A stretch of 64,000 nucleotides of DNA, from positions 455,334-519,333 of the forward strand of contig NZ_JBNJLK010000002.1 in assembly GCF_051195255.1 (NCBI RefSeq). Direction: 5' to 3'. Source of the DNA: Falsirhodobacter sp051195255. GTDB lineage: Bacteria; Pseudomonadota; Alphaproteobacteria; Rhodobacterales; Rhodobacteraceae. Positions 1 to 8,159 of the stretch are shown here, one piece after another; within the stretch, counting starts at the first letter, position 1, and the number at the start of each line of letters is the position of its first letter. The position numbers and the translations under genes are program-made. The notes under the pieces are model-generated. The model saw nothing but the letters and a program-made list of their open reading frames with translations, was not told the DNA's origin and searched no databases.

Positions 1-561
1 CTTGCGGGCGTGGGCGACGAAAGCTCCATCTCGGACTCGGTCTGGGACACGTTGCGGGCGCGGACGCCGTGGCTGTTCGTGAACCTGCTGACGGCCAACA
101 TCTCGGCCTGGGTGATCTCGCAGTTCGAAGGCACCATCTCGGTCATCGTGGCGTTGGCGGCGCTGATGCCGATCATCGCGTCCATGGGCGGAAACGCGGG
201 CACCCAGTCGCTGACGGTGGCCGTGCGCGCGCTGGCCACGCGCGACCTGACCAGTTCCAACGCCGCCCGCGTCGTGCGGCGCGAGGTGGCGGTGGGCGTG
301 GTGAACGGGCTGTTCTTCGCCGTCGTGATGGGCGGGATGGGGATCCTCCTTTATGGCGGGTCGCTGGCACTTGCGGGGGTCATCGCCTCGGCCATGGTGA
401 TCAACCTGGCCGTGGCGGCGCTGGCGGGGGTTCTGGTGCCGCTGGCCCTGAACAAGCTGAAGCTGGACCCGGCGCTGGCCTCCGGCACCTTCGTGACGAC
501 GATGACGGACGTGGTCGGCTTCTTTTCCTTCCTGGGGCTGGCGACACTGGTGCTGCTGTGA
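1..561 (+). CDS. mgtE: MgtE-type Mg2+ transporter, C-terminal part (5' end cut by window)
   Basis: The reading frame is open from base 1 and ends at TGA 559-561, so only the last ~186 residues are present. They are the membrane domain of MgtE magnesium channels: the conserved run around GGNAGTQSLTVAVRALA and an MTDVVGFFSFLGLA segment that contains the pore-lining Asp of the family. Several hydrophobic helices are visible. The cytosolic N and CBS domains, which sense Mg2+ in this family, must lie before the window. The stop overlaps the GTG start of the next gene, which suggests translational coupling. Confidence in the family is high; the cation actually carried (Mg2+, Co2+) is inferred. Confidence 0.93.
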   Translation, partial: LAGVGDESSISDSVWDTLRARTPWLFVNLLTANISAWVISQFEGTISVIVALAALMPIIASMGGNAGTQSLTVAVRALATRDLTSSNAARVVRREVAVGVVNGLFFAVVMGGMGILLYGGSLALAGVIASAMVINLAVAALAGVLVPLALNKLKLDPALASGTFVTTMTDVVGFFSFLGLATLVLL

Positions 562-1091
562 AGGCCGAGGCGCGGGCCCTTGCGCTGGCCGCCCGTGCGA
601 AGGCCCATGCGATGGGGCAGGGGGCGGCGGCGGATCATCTGGCGTCCTGGCTGGCCCCCCATGCGGGCAAGGTGCTGGCGGGCTATCTTCCCCTGCGGAC
701 CGAGATCGATCCCCGTCCCGCGATGACCGCCCATGCCGGCCCCGTCTGCGTTCCGGTGGTGGAGGGCGCGGGCCAGCCCCTGCGCTTTCGCGACTGGACG
801 CCGGACGGGGCGCTGGAGCGCGGCCCCTTCGGCACGACGCATCCCGCGATGGGCGCATGGCGGGTGCCGGACATCGTGATCCTGCCACTGGTGGCCTTTG
901 ACGCGAACGGCTTCCGCTTGGGCTATGGCGGCGGCTTCTATGACCGGACGCTGGAACGCCTTCGCGCACAGGGACCGGTTCTGGCCGTGGGCTTCGCCTT
1001 CGCCGTGCAGGAAATGCCGGCCGTGCCGGTGGAACCGACGGATCAGCCGCTGGACGCGATCATCACCGAACGGGGCCTGACGGTGTTCTAG
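558..1091 (+). CDS. 5-formyltetrahydrofolate cyclo-ligase
   Basis: A 177-residue protein of the 5-FCL (MTHFS/YgfA) family, which uses ATP to turn 5-formyl-THF into 5,10-methenyl-THF in the cytosol. The signature is FRLGYGGGFYDRTL near residue 120, with LPLRTEID earlier as the substrate-binding stretch. Length matches the family. I place the start at GTG 558 because it overlaps the mgtE stop (GTGA) and the upstream part of the same open frame lies antiparallel in sense to nothing recognisable and inside mgtE. The gene ends 3 bases before the 3' end of the tRNA-Leu on the other strand. Confidence 0.88.
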   Translation: MKAEARALALAARAKAHAMGQGAAADHLASWLAPHAGKVLAGYLPLRTEIDPRPAMTAHAGPVCVPVVEGAGQPLRFRDWTPDGALERGPFGTTHPAMGAWRVPDIVILPLVAFDANGFRLGYGGGFYDRTLERLRAQGPVLAVGFAFAVQEMPAVPVEPTDQPLDAIITERGLTVF

Positions 1092-1094
1092 GGG

Positions 1095-1176
1095 TGGTGC
1101 GGGCGGTCGGACTCGAACCGACAAGCCGAAGCAGAGGTGTTTAAGACCCCAGCGTTTACCATTTCGCCACGCCCGC
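1095..1176 (-). tRNA. tRNA-Leu (anticodon UAA)
   Basis: The minus strand folds as a tRNA: 7-bp acceptor stem GCGGGCG/CGCCCGC, D-arm with GCGAAATGGTAAACGC, anticodon stem GGGGT/ACCTC enclosing CTTAAAC (anticodon TAA), a short TTCG-capped variable arm, and T-arm GTCGG/CCGAC with TTCGAGT. Discriminator A and CCA are encoded (CCA at 1095-1097). The variable arm (about 11 nt) is short for a class II tRNA. It is convergent with the folate gene upstream. Confidence 0.95.
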
Positions 1177-1281
1177 ATCCGGTTCGGTTCTAGCCACAGG
1201 CAGCGGAAGGGGCAATGCGGAACGGCTTGTGCCGGTGCGGCTTTCCCGCTACGCGATGCGGCCCATCCGCAGGCAGGCACC

Positions 1282-2514
1282 ATGACAGACACCCTCGCGA
1301 TCGATTTCGGAACCTCCAACTCGGCCGCCGCGCTGGCGACCCCGGCAGGGATCGTCCGCATCCCGGTAGAGGAAGGGGCCGAAACGCTGCCGACCGCCGT
1401 GTTCTTTCCGGCATGGGGCGGCATGCGCATCGGCAGCGCCGCCGCCGAGGCCCTGATCGCGGGGGAGGAGGGGCGCTACATGCGGGCGCTGAAAAGCGTC
1501 CTCGGCACGCCGCTGTTGCACGAATCGCGGATGATCGGCGGCCGCCGCCGCACCATCGCGGACATCATCACCGACTTTCTGGTGGAGATTCGGGAGCGCT
1601 CCGACAAGGCCACCGGCCTGACCTTCCGCCGCGCCCTGTCGGGCCGGCCGGTGCATTTCCATCCCGATCCCGCGCGTGACCGGCAGGCGGAGGACGACCT
1701 GCGCGCCTGCTACCTGGCCGCCGGATACGAGGACGTGGCCTTTCTGCCCGAACCGGAGGCGGCGGCCATCGCCAGCCACGGCCTTGGCCAGCAGAACGAC
1801 CTGGGGCTGATCGTGGACATCGGGGGCGGCACTTCGGACTTCACGCTGTTCCAAAGCCGGGACGGTGGCCTCGACATCCTTTCCAGCCACGGCATCCGTC
1901 TGGGTGGCACCGATTTCGATCACGCCGTGTCGATGGCCCATGCCATGCCCGCGCTGGGCCATGGCGGAGAGCTGCGGCGCGAGATGGGGGCGGGGCAGCT
2001 GCCGGTGCCGAACGGCGTGTACGTGGATCTGGCGACTTGGGCGAAGATCCCCTTCCTTTACACGCCGGACACGCGCCGCATGGTCGCGGGAATGGTGCGC
2101 ATGGCGGTGGACCGGCGGAAGATGGAACGTCTGGCCACCGTGCTGGAGGAGGAGCTGGGCCACGAACTGGCCTTCGCGGTGGAGCGTGGCAAGATCGCCG
2201 CCAACAACCGCACCAACGATGCCCGCATCGCCATGGGCTTCATCGAACGTGGTTTGTCGCAGCCGGTGACGCCGGACAGTTTGAACCAGGCGCTCGCCGC
2301 CTATCGGGCCGATCTGGAGGAGGCGGCGGCCGAAACCCTGCGCCGCGCGGGCGTGGCACCGGCGGCGGTGGGGCGGGTGATCCTGGTGGGCGGATCCAGC
2401 CTGATGACCTTGGTGGGGGAGGCCGCGGCGCAGCTGTGCCCGCAGGCCCGCATCCTGCGGAGCGAGGCGTTTACGGCGGTGGTTGACGGACTGGCGCTGG
2501 CGGCGCGGGGATAA
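1282..2514 (+). CDS. Hsp70-family protein, YegD-like
   Basis: A 410-residue actin-fold ATPase of the Hsp70 superfamily. Visible motifs are phosphate-1 LAIDFGTSNSAAAL (residues 5-18), phosphate-2 VDIGGGTSDFTL (around 178) and the adenosine motif VILVGGSSLM (around 367). The protein ends right after the nucleotide-binding domain, so it lacks the DnaK substrate-binding and lid domains, as in YegD-type proteins. The client is unknown and no DnaJ or GrpE gene is nearby. ATG 1282 directly follows CAGGCACC; no strong ribosome binding site is visible. It converges with the GGDEF-EAL gene with a 15-base gap. Confidence 0.85.
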   Translation: MTDTLAIDFGTSNSAAALATPAGIVRIPVEEGAETLPTAVFFPAWGGMRIGSAAAEALIAGEEGRYMRALKSVLGTPLLHESRMIGGRRRTIADIITDFLVEIRERSDKATGLTFRRALSGRPVHFHPDPARDRQAEDDLRACYLAAGYEDVAFLPEPEAAAIASHGLGQQNDLGLIVDIGGGTSDFTLFQSRDGGLDILSSHGIRLGGTDFDHAVSMAHAMPALGHGGELRREMGAGQLPVPNGVYVDLATWAKIPFLYTPDTRRMVAGMVRMAVDRRKMERLATVLEEELGHELAFAVERGKIAANNRTNDARIAMGFIERGLSQPVTPDSLNQALAAYRADLEEAAAETLRRAGVAPAAVGRVILVGGSSLMTLVGEAAAQLCPQARILRSEAFTAVVDGLALAARG

Positions 2515-2529
2515 GCCGGCCGCCGTCCG

Positions 2530-4749
2530 TCACGCGATGGAGCGGCCGGCCACGGGCAGCCAGGTTACGTTGTTCGCGCTTTGGAACAGGCGGGTGATGG
2601 CCTCGTGGTCCATGGGGCGGCCCAGCAGATAGCCCTGGAAGGAACTGCAGCCGAGGGTGGTGAGAAGGGACAACTGCGCCTCCTCCTCGATACCTTCGGC
2701 GGTCACGGCGATGCCCAGCGAGAAGGCCATGTCGATCATCGCGCGGACCAGCTTCAGCGCCGTGGGATCGGCTTCGGTCTGCTGCACGAAGGACTTGTCG
2801 ATCTTGACCCGGTCGAACCCGAAATCGCGCAGATAGCGGATGGAGGAATGGCCCGTTCCGAAATCGTCCAAGGCCAGCGTGACCCCCGCCGCAAGCAGCA
2901 CCGCGATGTTCTTCTGCGCGGCGGTGGGGGAGCTGATGGCGATGCGTTCGGTCAGCTCCAGCTCCAGCCGCGATGGGGCGAGGCCGTGCTGTTGCAGCAC
3001 CTGCAGCACCTGCGCTGCAAAACCGGCCCGGCAGATTTCCAACGGCGAGACGTTGACCGCCACCTTGGACAGACCGGCCAGCGCCGCGACACGGCACGCC
3101 TCCTCCAGCACCGCGCGGCCGAGGGGTTCGATAAGCCCACGTTCCTCGGCCAGGACGACGAAGACATCGGGCGGGATGGGGCCCAGTTCGGGATGGTTCC
3201 AGCGGGCCAGCGCCTCCGCCCCCGCCAGATGGCCGTGGGGGTCGAAGATGGGCTGGTAATGCACCGCGATGGCACCCTTGCCTTCCGTCAGAAGGGCGGC
3301 AAGGTCCGACGCCAGCCGGTTCCGCTTGCGGTTCGTTTCGTCCATCTCGCCGTGATACAGGCTGAACTGCGCCCTCCCTGCGTTCTTCGCGCGGTACAGG
3401 GCGATGTCGGCGCAGCGGATCACCTCGTCCTTGTCGGGGCTGCAGGCGTCGGAATGAACGGCCCCGAGGCTGGCGGTGACCTGGAAATAGTGGCCGTCGA
3501 TCCGGAATCCTTCGGACAGCCCGTCCTGAACCCAGCGGCAATGCTGCATCAACTCCTCCTCGTCCCGAAGGTTGGGGAGGAGGATGACGAATTCGTCGCC
3601 GCCCAGCCGCGCGACGGTGGGGCCGTCCCACACGATCCGGGCCAGACGCGTGCCGACCTGCTGCACCAGCTTGTCGCCCATCGGGTGGCCATAGGCGTCG
3701 TTCACCTGCTTGAACGCGTCAAGATCGACCATGATGACGCCCAGCGCCGGTCCCCCGGCGCGGGCCTGCGCCAGCGCCTGTTCCAGCCGTTCTTCCAGCA
3801 GGACGCGGTTGGCCAGACCCGTCAGCCGGTCGTGCAGCGCGAGGTACCGGGCCTGCGCCTCGCTGCCTTCCAGATCCTTGGTGGTGCGGTTCAGGCGCAG
3901 GCCAAGCAGCAACAGGATCATCAGGCAGACAAGGGCGGCCATCATCGCCGCGGGCGCAATCTCGCGCGCGAGGATCAGACCGGGACGGTTGGGCGTCCAC
4001 ACAAGCCACAGGTTCTGCGTGGCCTGTTCCATCACCTTCAGCGAATGCTCCGACCCCGTCGCGGGAACGGGCTCGAAATGGGGGGCGGACAGCTGGTAGG
4101 GGCGGAAGATCTTCTCCGCCAAGGCCTTGTCCAGATGCCGCAGGGCCACGTGCAGGTAGGTGTGGGCCGGATCGAAGGGAATCTCCTCGTTCTCCGGCAC
4201 GATGGGTACCACGCTGGCCAAAGCCGGTCCGCCTAGTAGGGCGATGACGTCCATGCCCGACAGGCTGGACGCATCCTTGGCGCTTTCCGCCTCCAGCACC
4301 TGTTCGCGCAGGCGGGCGATCATGGGGCCGATCGCGGCGTACACTTCGGCCTGAGAGTCCACCGGCACGGTGGCCAGCGCGGACGAGGCATAGATGGGCA
4401 CGCCGTCGGGCCGCAGGACGAAGTTCCGGTCATGCCCGAAAAATTCTTGCATCCAGACGCCGAAATTGCCTTCCATGAAGGCCGCATCCTCCTCCCGCAC
4501 GCGCAGAACGGCGTCGTTCCATATGGCCGAGCTTTGCTGGTCCTTCGGCTGGGTCTTCAGAAGCGACGCCAGCGCAAGGCGGGCAAAGGCCACCTCACGC
4601 TCGGCCGAGTCGCGATCGACCTTGCGTACCCCCATGAACGAGAAGCTGCTGGCCACGATCACCCCCGCAAGCCCCAGAAAGAGGATCGCGAGGAGGGTGA
4701 TCGAAACCGATCGCCGGGAACTGCCGAAACTGGGATCAGGATGTCGCAT
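2530..4749 (-). CDS. membrane GGDEF-EAL cyclic-di-GMP enzyme with periplasmic sensor
   Basis: A 739-residue inner-membrane signalling protein. Order: TM helix at ~14-36, a periplasmic region of ~230 residues (CHASE4-like by position, not by a clear motif), a second TM around 265-285, a GGDEF domain with intact GGDEF, then an EAL domain. The EAL domain keeps the metal and catalytic residues seen in active phosphodiesterases: AEALARW, NVSPLE, ELTER, DDFGTG, KIDKSFV and AEGIEEE. I see no RxxD inhibitory site at the usual place before GGDEF. Both cyclase and phosphodiesterase activity are therefore possible. It stands alone, convergent with the Hsp70 gene. Confidence 0.92.
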   Translation of the reverse strand: MRHPDPSFGSSRRSVSITLLAILFLGLAGVIVASSFSFMGVRKVDRDSAEREVAFARLALASLLKTQPKDQQSSAIWNDAVLRVREEDAAFMEGNFGVWMQEFFGHDRNFVLRPDGVPIYASSALATVPVDSQAEVYAAIGPMIARLREQVLEAESAKDASSLSGMDVIALLGGPALASVVPIVPENEEIPFDPAHTYLHVALRHLDKALAEKIFRPYQLSAPHFEPVPATGSEHSLKVMEQATQNLWLVWTPNRPGLILAREIAPAAMMAALVCLMILLLLGLRLNRTTKDLEGSEAQARYLALHDRLTGLANRVLLEERLEQALAQARAGGPALGVIMVDLDAFKQVNDAYGHPMGDKLVQQVGTRLARIVWDGPTVARLGGDEFVILLPNLRDEEELMQHCRWVQDGLSEGFRIDGHYFQVTASLGAVHSDACSPDKDEVIRCADIALYRAKNAGRAQFSLYHGEMDETNRKRNRLASDLAALLTEGKGAIAVHYQPIFDPHGHLAGAEALARWNHPELGPIPPDVFVVLAEERGLIEPLGRAVLEEACRVAALAGLSKVAVNVSPLEICRAGFAAQVLQVLQQHGLAPSRLELELTERIAISSPTAAQKNIAVLLAAGVTLALDDFGTGHSSIRYLRDFGFDRVKIDKSFVQQTEADPTALKLVRAMIDMAFSLGIAVTAEGIEEEAQLSLLTTLGCSSFQGYLLGRPMDHEAITRLFQSANNVTWLPVAGRSIA

Positions 4750-4856
4750 GATCCCGACTGTGGGCGGGAAACGTTAACGGCTCCTGATCACCCTGCACGA
4801 GAGGTGGGGGAGAATGCGCACAATCTGAATGGATTGCGCGCGTTCCGCCGCCCGGG

Positions 4857-7800
4857 TCAGGCCAGACGTTCCAGCAGGTCGTTCGCGACCTCCAGCCGGT
4901 CTTCGGGGCCGGGGCGGTGCAGGGTCAGGCGCCGGTCCTCGCAGGTCAGGCCGTTCAAGGCGGGGTCCCGTTCGGCATAATCCTTCAGGTCCACCCCATC
5001 GCGGAAATCCAGCGCCACCCCCTCGGGGCCGAGGTTGAGCGTTTTCACCCCCAGCCCGCCCGCCAGCACCCGCAGCAGGGCCGCGCGCAGCAGCGTGTCC
5101 ACCGGTTCCGGCGGGGGGCCGAAGCGGTCGGCGATCTCGTCCGTCAGGCCGGTCACGTCCTCGGCGCGCTGGGTACGGGCGATGCGGTGATACAGGTCGA
5201 TCCGGTTTTCGGGCTCGGGGATGTAGTCGGCGGGAATGTGGCCGGGTTCGCCCGGAACCTTGGGGGAGGGGGGCGCGTCCGCTTCGCCCTTGGCGCGGCG
5301 CAGGGCTGTGGCCAGCATCTCCTGGTACAGGCCAAGGCCGACGCGCTGCACGTGGCCCGCCTGCTGGTCGCCCAGAAGATCGCCCGCGCCGCGCCGGTCC
5401 AGATCGGCCGCGCTGATCGCCATGCCCGCGCCCAGGCGGTCCATGGCCTGAAGCGTTCCCAGGCGTTTCTGCGCGTCGGGGGCCAGCTCCTCCCCTTCGG
5501 CCGTCAGCAGGTGGCAATAGGCCTGTGCGGCGCCACGGCCGACGCGCCCCCGCAACTGGTGAAGCTGCGCCAGACCGAACAGGGCAGGGCGCAGGATCAG
5601 CATCGTGTTCGCCCGCGCCACGTCCAGCCCGCTTTCGATGATGCCGGTGGCCAGCAGCACGTCGCCGTCGCCCGCGGCAAAGCCGACCATGGTCGCGTCG
5701 ATCTCGGCCGCCGAAAGGTCGCCATGGGCGATCCGCACCCGCAGCCGCGGCAGAAGCCGTTCCAGCCGTTTGGCCACGGGGGCGATGTCCTCGATCCGCG
5801 GGACGACCACGAAGCTTTGGCCCCCGCGCCGCCGTTCGCGCAGCAGGGCCTGACGCAGGGTGGTGTCGGTTTCCTCGGCGATCAGGGTGCGGATGGGGCG
5901 GCGACGGGCCGGTGGCGTGCCCATGAAGCTGAGGTCCTGAAGGCCGACCAGCGCGGTTTGCAGCGTGCGGGGGATGGGTGTCGCGCTCATCGACAGGACG
6001 TGCACGCTGTCGCCAAGGGTGCGCATCTTTTCCTTCTGGGCGGCGCCGAAGCGCTGTTCCTCGTCGATGATCAAAAGGCCCAGATCGGGGAAGTGGACGT
6101 TCTTGCCGATCAGGGCATGGGTGCCGACGGCGATGCGGATGCTTCCATCGGCCAGCCCCGCGCGCACGGCGGCGGCGGGCTTGCCGGTCACCAGCCGCGA
6201 CAGGTGTCCCACCTCGATCCCCAGGGGGGCGAAGCGGCGGCGGAAGGTCTCAAAATGCTGCCGTGCCAGCACCGTGGTTGGGGCGCAGACGGCGACCTGG
6301 CGGCCGGCGAAGGCGGCGGCGGCGGCGGCGCGCAGTGCCACCTCGGTCTTGCCAAAACCCACATCGCCGATCACCAGCCGGTCCATCGGCCGACCGGAGG
6401 CGAGGTCGGCCAGCACCGCGCGCGTGGCCTCGGCCTGATCGGGGGTCAGGGGGAAGGGGAAGCGGGCGATGAAGCGTTCGAAGTCGCGCGCGGGCGGAAC
6501 CAGCTTCGGCGCACTTGCTGCCTCCCGCGCACGGGTCAGGGCCACGAGGTGATCGGCAAGCTTTGCCAGCGCGTCCTCGGTCGCCTTGCGGCGGCGGGGC
6601 CAGGCGGTGCCGCGCACGCGGTCCAGCTTCACCCCCGCCTCGGCCGTGCCATAGCGCCAGATGCGGCCCGCATCATGCGTGGGCACCATCAGGCGTTCGT
6701 CCTGGGCGAAGGTCAGGCGGATCGCCTCGGCGCCGTGGCGGTCGGGATCCAGTGGCTCCAACCCCTCCAGACGGGCCAGACCGTGATCCTCGTGCACCAC
6801 CAGATCGCCAAGGTCGAAGCCGGTGAAGGGAAGCGCATCCAGCGCCGGAACCAGCCGGTCGCGGGCCGCCTGCGCGCGGCTGCCCATCAGGTCCTGCGCG
6901 GTGACCAGAACCAGATCCTCCGTCACGGCGCCCTGCGCCAGATCGGCCACAAGGACGGCATGGTCATGGTCTTCGCATCCCGCCCAGTCGTCGGCGGGTT
7001 CGGGTGGCTGCCCGGTGGCCTGCCCGACCATGCGCACCAGCCGCGCCCGTTCCGCGGCGGAGCCTGCGACGAAGATCACCCGTCGCCCCGCCACACCGTC
7101 GCTGTTCAGGAACTGTGCCAACCGGGCGCGGGGGCGGGGGGCGGCGGCAAAGCCGGGAACGGCGCGTCCTTGGGGATCGGGCAGGGCCTCGATCCTTGCG
7201 CTCAGCTCCTCCCACTCCCCCGCTTTCAGGTACAGGGCGTCGACGGGCAGGGGATGGGTGGCGTCGGCCTCCGCCTCGGCACGCGCGTCTTCCAGCCGGG
7301 ACAGGCGGCGGGCGGCGTCGGCCAGCGTGGCGGGCAGGGCGGTGATCCGGGCATCGCCCATGTGGTCGGGCAGCAGGCTCAGGCCGTCCCAGGCGGCGGG
7401 CAGACGGTGTTCGGCACCGCGCTCGTGCCCCTCCTCGGCCGGGGGCAGTTCCGTCACGGGAACGATGTCCAGCGCGTCGATTTCGCTGAGGGAGCGTTGC
7501 GTGGCCGGATCATAGCCCCGCAGCGCCGTCACCTGACCGTCCGCCATCTCGATCCGGCAGGGGCGGGATTCGCCGCCGCCAAAGACCTCGATCGTGCTGC
7601 TGCGGAAGGCGATCTCTCCCGGTTCGTCCACCCGGTCGTCCGCCTCATACCCTGCGTCGCGGGCGAAGGCTTCCAGTGCCGCCACGTCCAGCGGCTGGTT
7701 TTTTCGGACGGGGAAATGGCGCACGGCCGGCCGGGGCGGCAGGCGTTGCAGTAGAACGGACAGGGGGGCGAGGACGATGTCGCCGTCCTGCGGGTCCTGC

Positions 7801-8048
7801 AACCGGTTCAGCACGGCCATGCGGCGCCCCATCACCTCGGGCGTGGGGGAGGCGCTGTCGAAGGGCAGGCAATCCCATGAGGGGAGGAGCCGGATGCGCC
7901 GATCCGGCAGCGCGCCGCGCAGGAAGGCGGCCAGCGCCTCGGCCGTGCGTTCGTCCCGGGTCACGTGCAGGACCCGGTCCTGTGCGCCCAGGGTTCGAAG
8001 AAGCGCAAGGGCTTCCGCGGCGGTGGGGATGGGATCGGTCATGCGCAC
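4857..8048 (-). CDS. mfd: Mfd-type transcription-repair coupling factor (TRCF helicase)
   Basis: A 1063-residue protein with Mfd architecture: UvrB-like N-terminal modules, an RNA-polymerase-interacting module (VVHEDHGLARLEGL, then DERLMVPTHDAGRIWRYG), RecG-like translocase motifs (GDVGFGKTEVALR Walker A, IIDEEQRFG DEEQ box, SMSATPIPRT, TGIIESGLDV, QLRGRVGR) and the C-terminal TRCF domain. Mfd removes stalled RNA polymerase and recruits UvrA to the lesion. It is about 80-100 residues shorter than typical alphaproteobacterial Mfd, and several blocks are unusual (FPFPLTPDQ, DEEQRFGAAQKEK). It could be a second, divergent Mfd paralogue. It lies 111 bases downstream of dnaE2 on the same strand. 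Confidence 0.85.
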   Translation of the reverse strand: MRMTDPIPTAAEALALLRTLGAQDRVLHVTRDERTAEALAAFLRGALPDRRIRLLPSWDCLPFDSASPTPEVMGRRMAVLNRLQDPQDGDIVLAPLSVLLQRLPPRPAVRHFPVRKNQPLDVAALEAFARDAGYEADDRVDEPGEIAFRSSTIEVFGGGESRPCRIEMADGQVTALRGYDPATQRSLSEIDALDIVPVTELPPAEEGHERGAEHRLPAAWDGLSLLPDHMGDARITALPATLADAARRLSRLEDARAEAEADATHPLPVDALYLKAGEWEELSARIEALPDPQGRAVPGFAAAPRPRARLAQFLNSDGVAGRRVIFVAGSAAERARLVRMVGQATGQPPEPADDWAGCEDHDHAVLVADLAQGAVTEDLVLVTAQDLMGSRAQAARDRLVPALDALPFTGFDLGDLVVHEDHGLARLEGLEPLDPDRHGAEAIRLTFAQDERLMVPTHDAGRIWRYGTAEAGVKLDRVRGTAWPRRRKATEDALAKLADHLVALTRAREAASAPKLVPPARDFERFIARFPFPLTPDQAEATRAVLADLASGRPMDRLVIGDVGFGKTEVALRAAAAAAFAGRQVAVCAPTTVLARQHFETFRRRFAPLGIEVGHLSRLVTGKPAAAVRAGLADGSIRIAVGTHALIGKNVHFPDLGLLIIDEEQRFGAAQKEKMRTLGDSVHVLSMSATPIPRTLQTALVGLQDLSFMGTPPARRRPIRTLIAEETDTTLRQALLRERRRGGQSFVVVPRIEDIAPVAKRLERLLPRLRVRIAHGDLSAAEIDATMVGFAAGDGDVLLATGIIESGLDVARANTMLILRPALFGLAQLHQLRGRVGRGAAQAYCHLLTAEGEELAPDAQKRLGTLQAMDRLGAGMAISAADLDRRGAGDLLGDQQAGHVQRVGLGLYQEMLATALRRAKGEADAPPSPKVPGEPGHIPADYIPEPENRIDLYHRIARTQRAEDVTGLTDEIADRFGPPPEPVDTLLRAALLRVLAGGLGVKTLNLGPEGVALDFRDGVDLKDYAERDPALNGLTCEDRRLTLHRPGPEDRLEVANDLLERLA

Positions 8049-8159
8049 CTCTGATCGTCGCCTCGGTCAGGGGATCTGCCCGCGTCCCCTATGAATTCTG
8101 GGCCACCGGATGGGGTTCCCGGAAAGGGTGCGGGTTTTGCCGCGTGTGTGGGTTGGACG

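Noticed and set aside
4917..7754. A 945-codon plus-strand open frame opposite the Mfd gene
   Set aside because: Antisense shadow rich in Gly, Gln and His with no recognisable domain.
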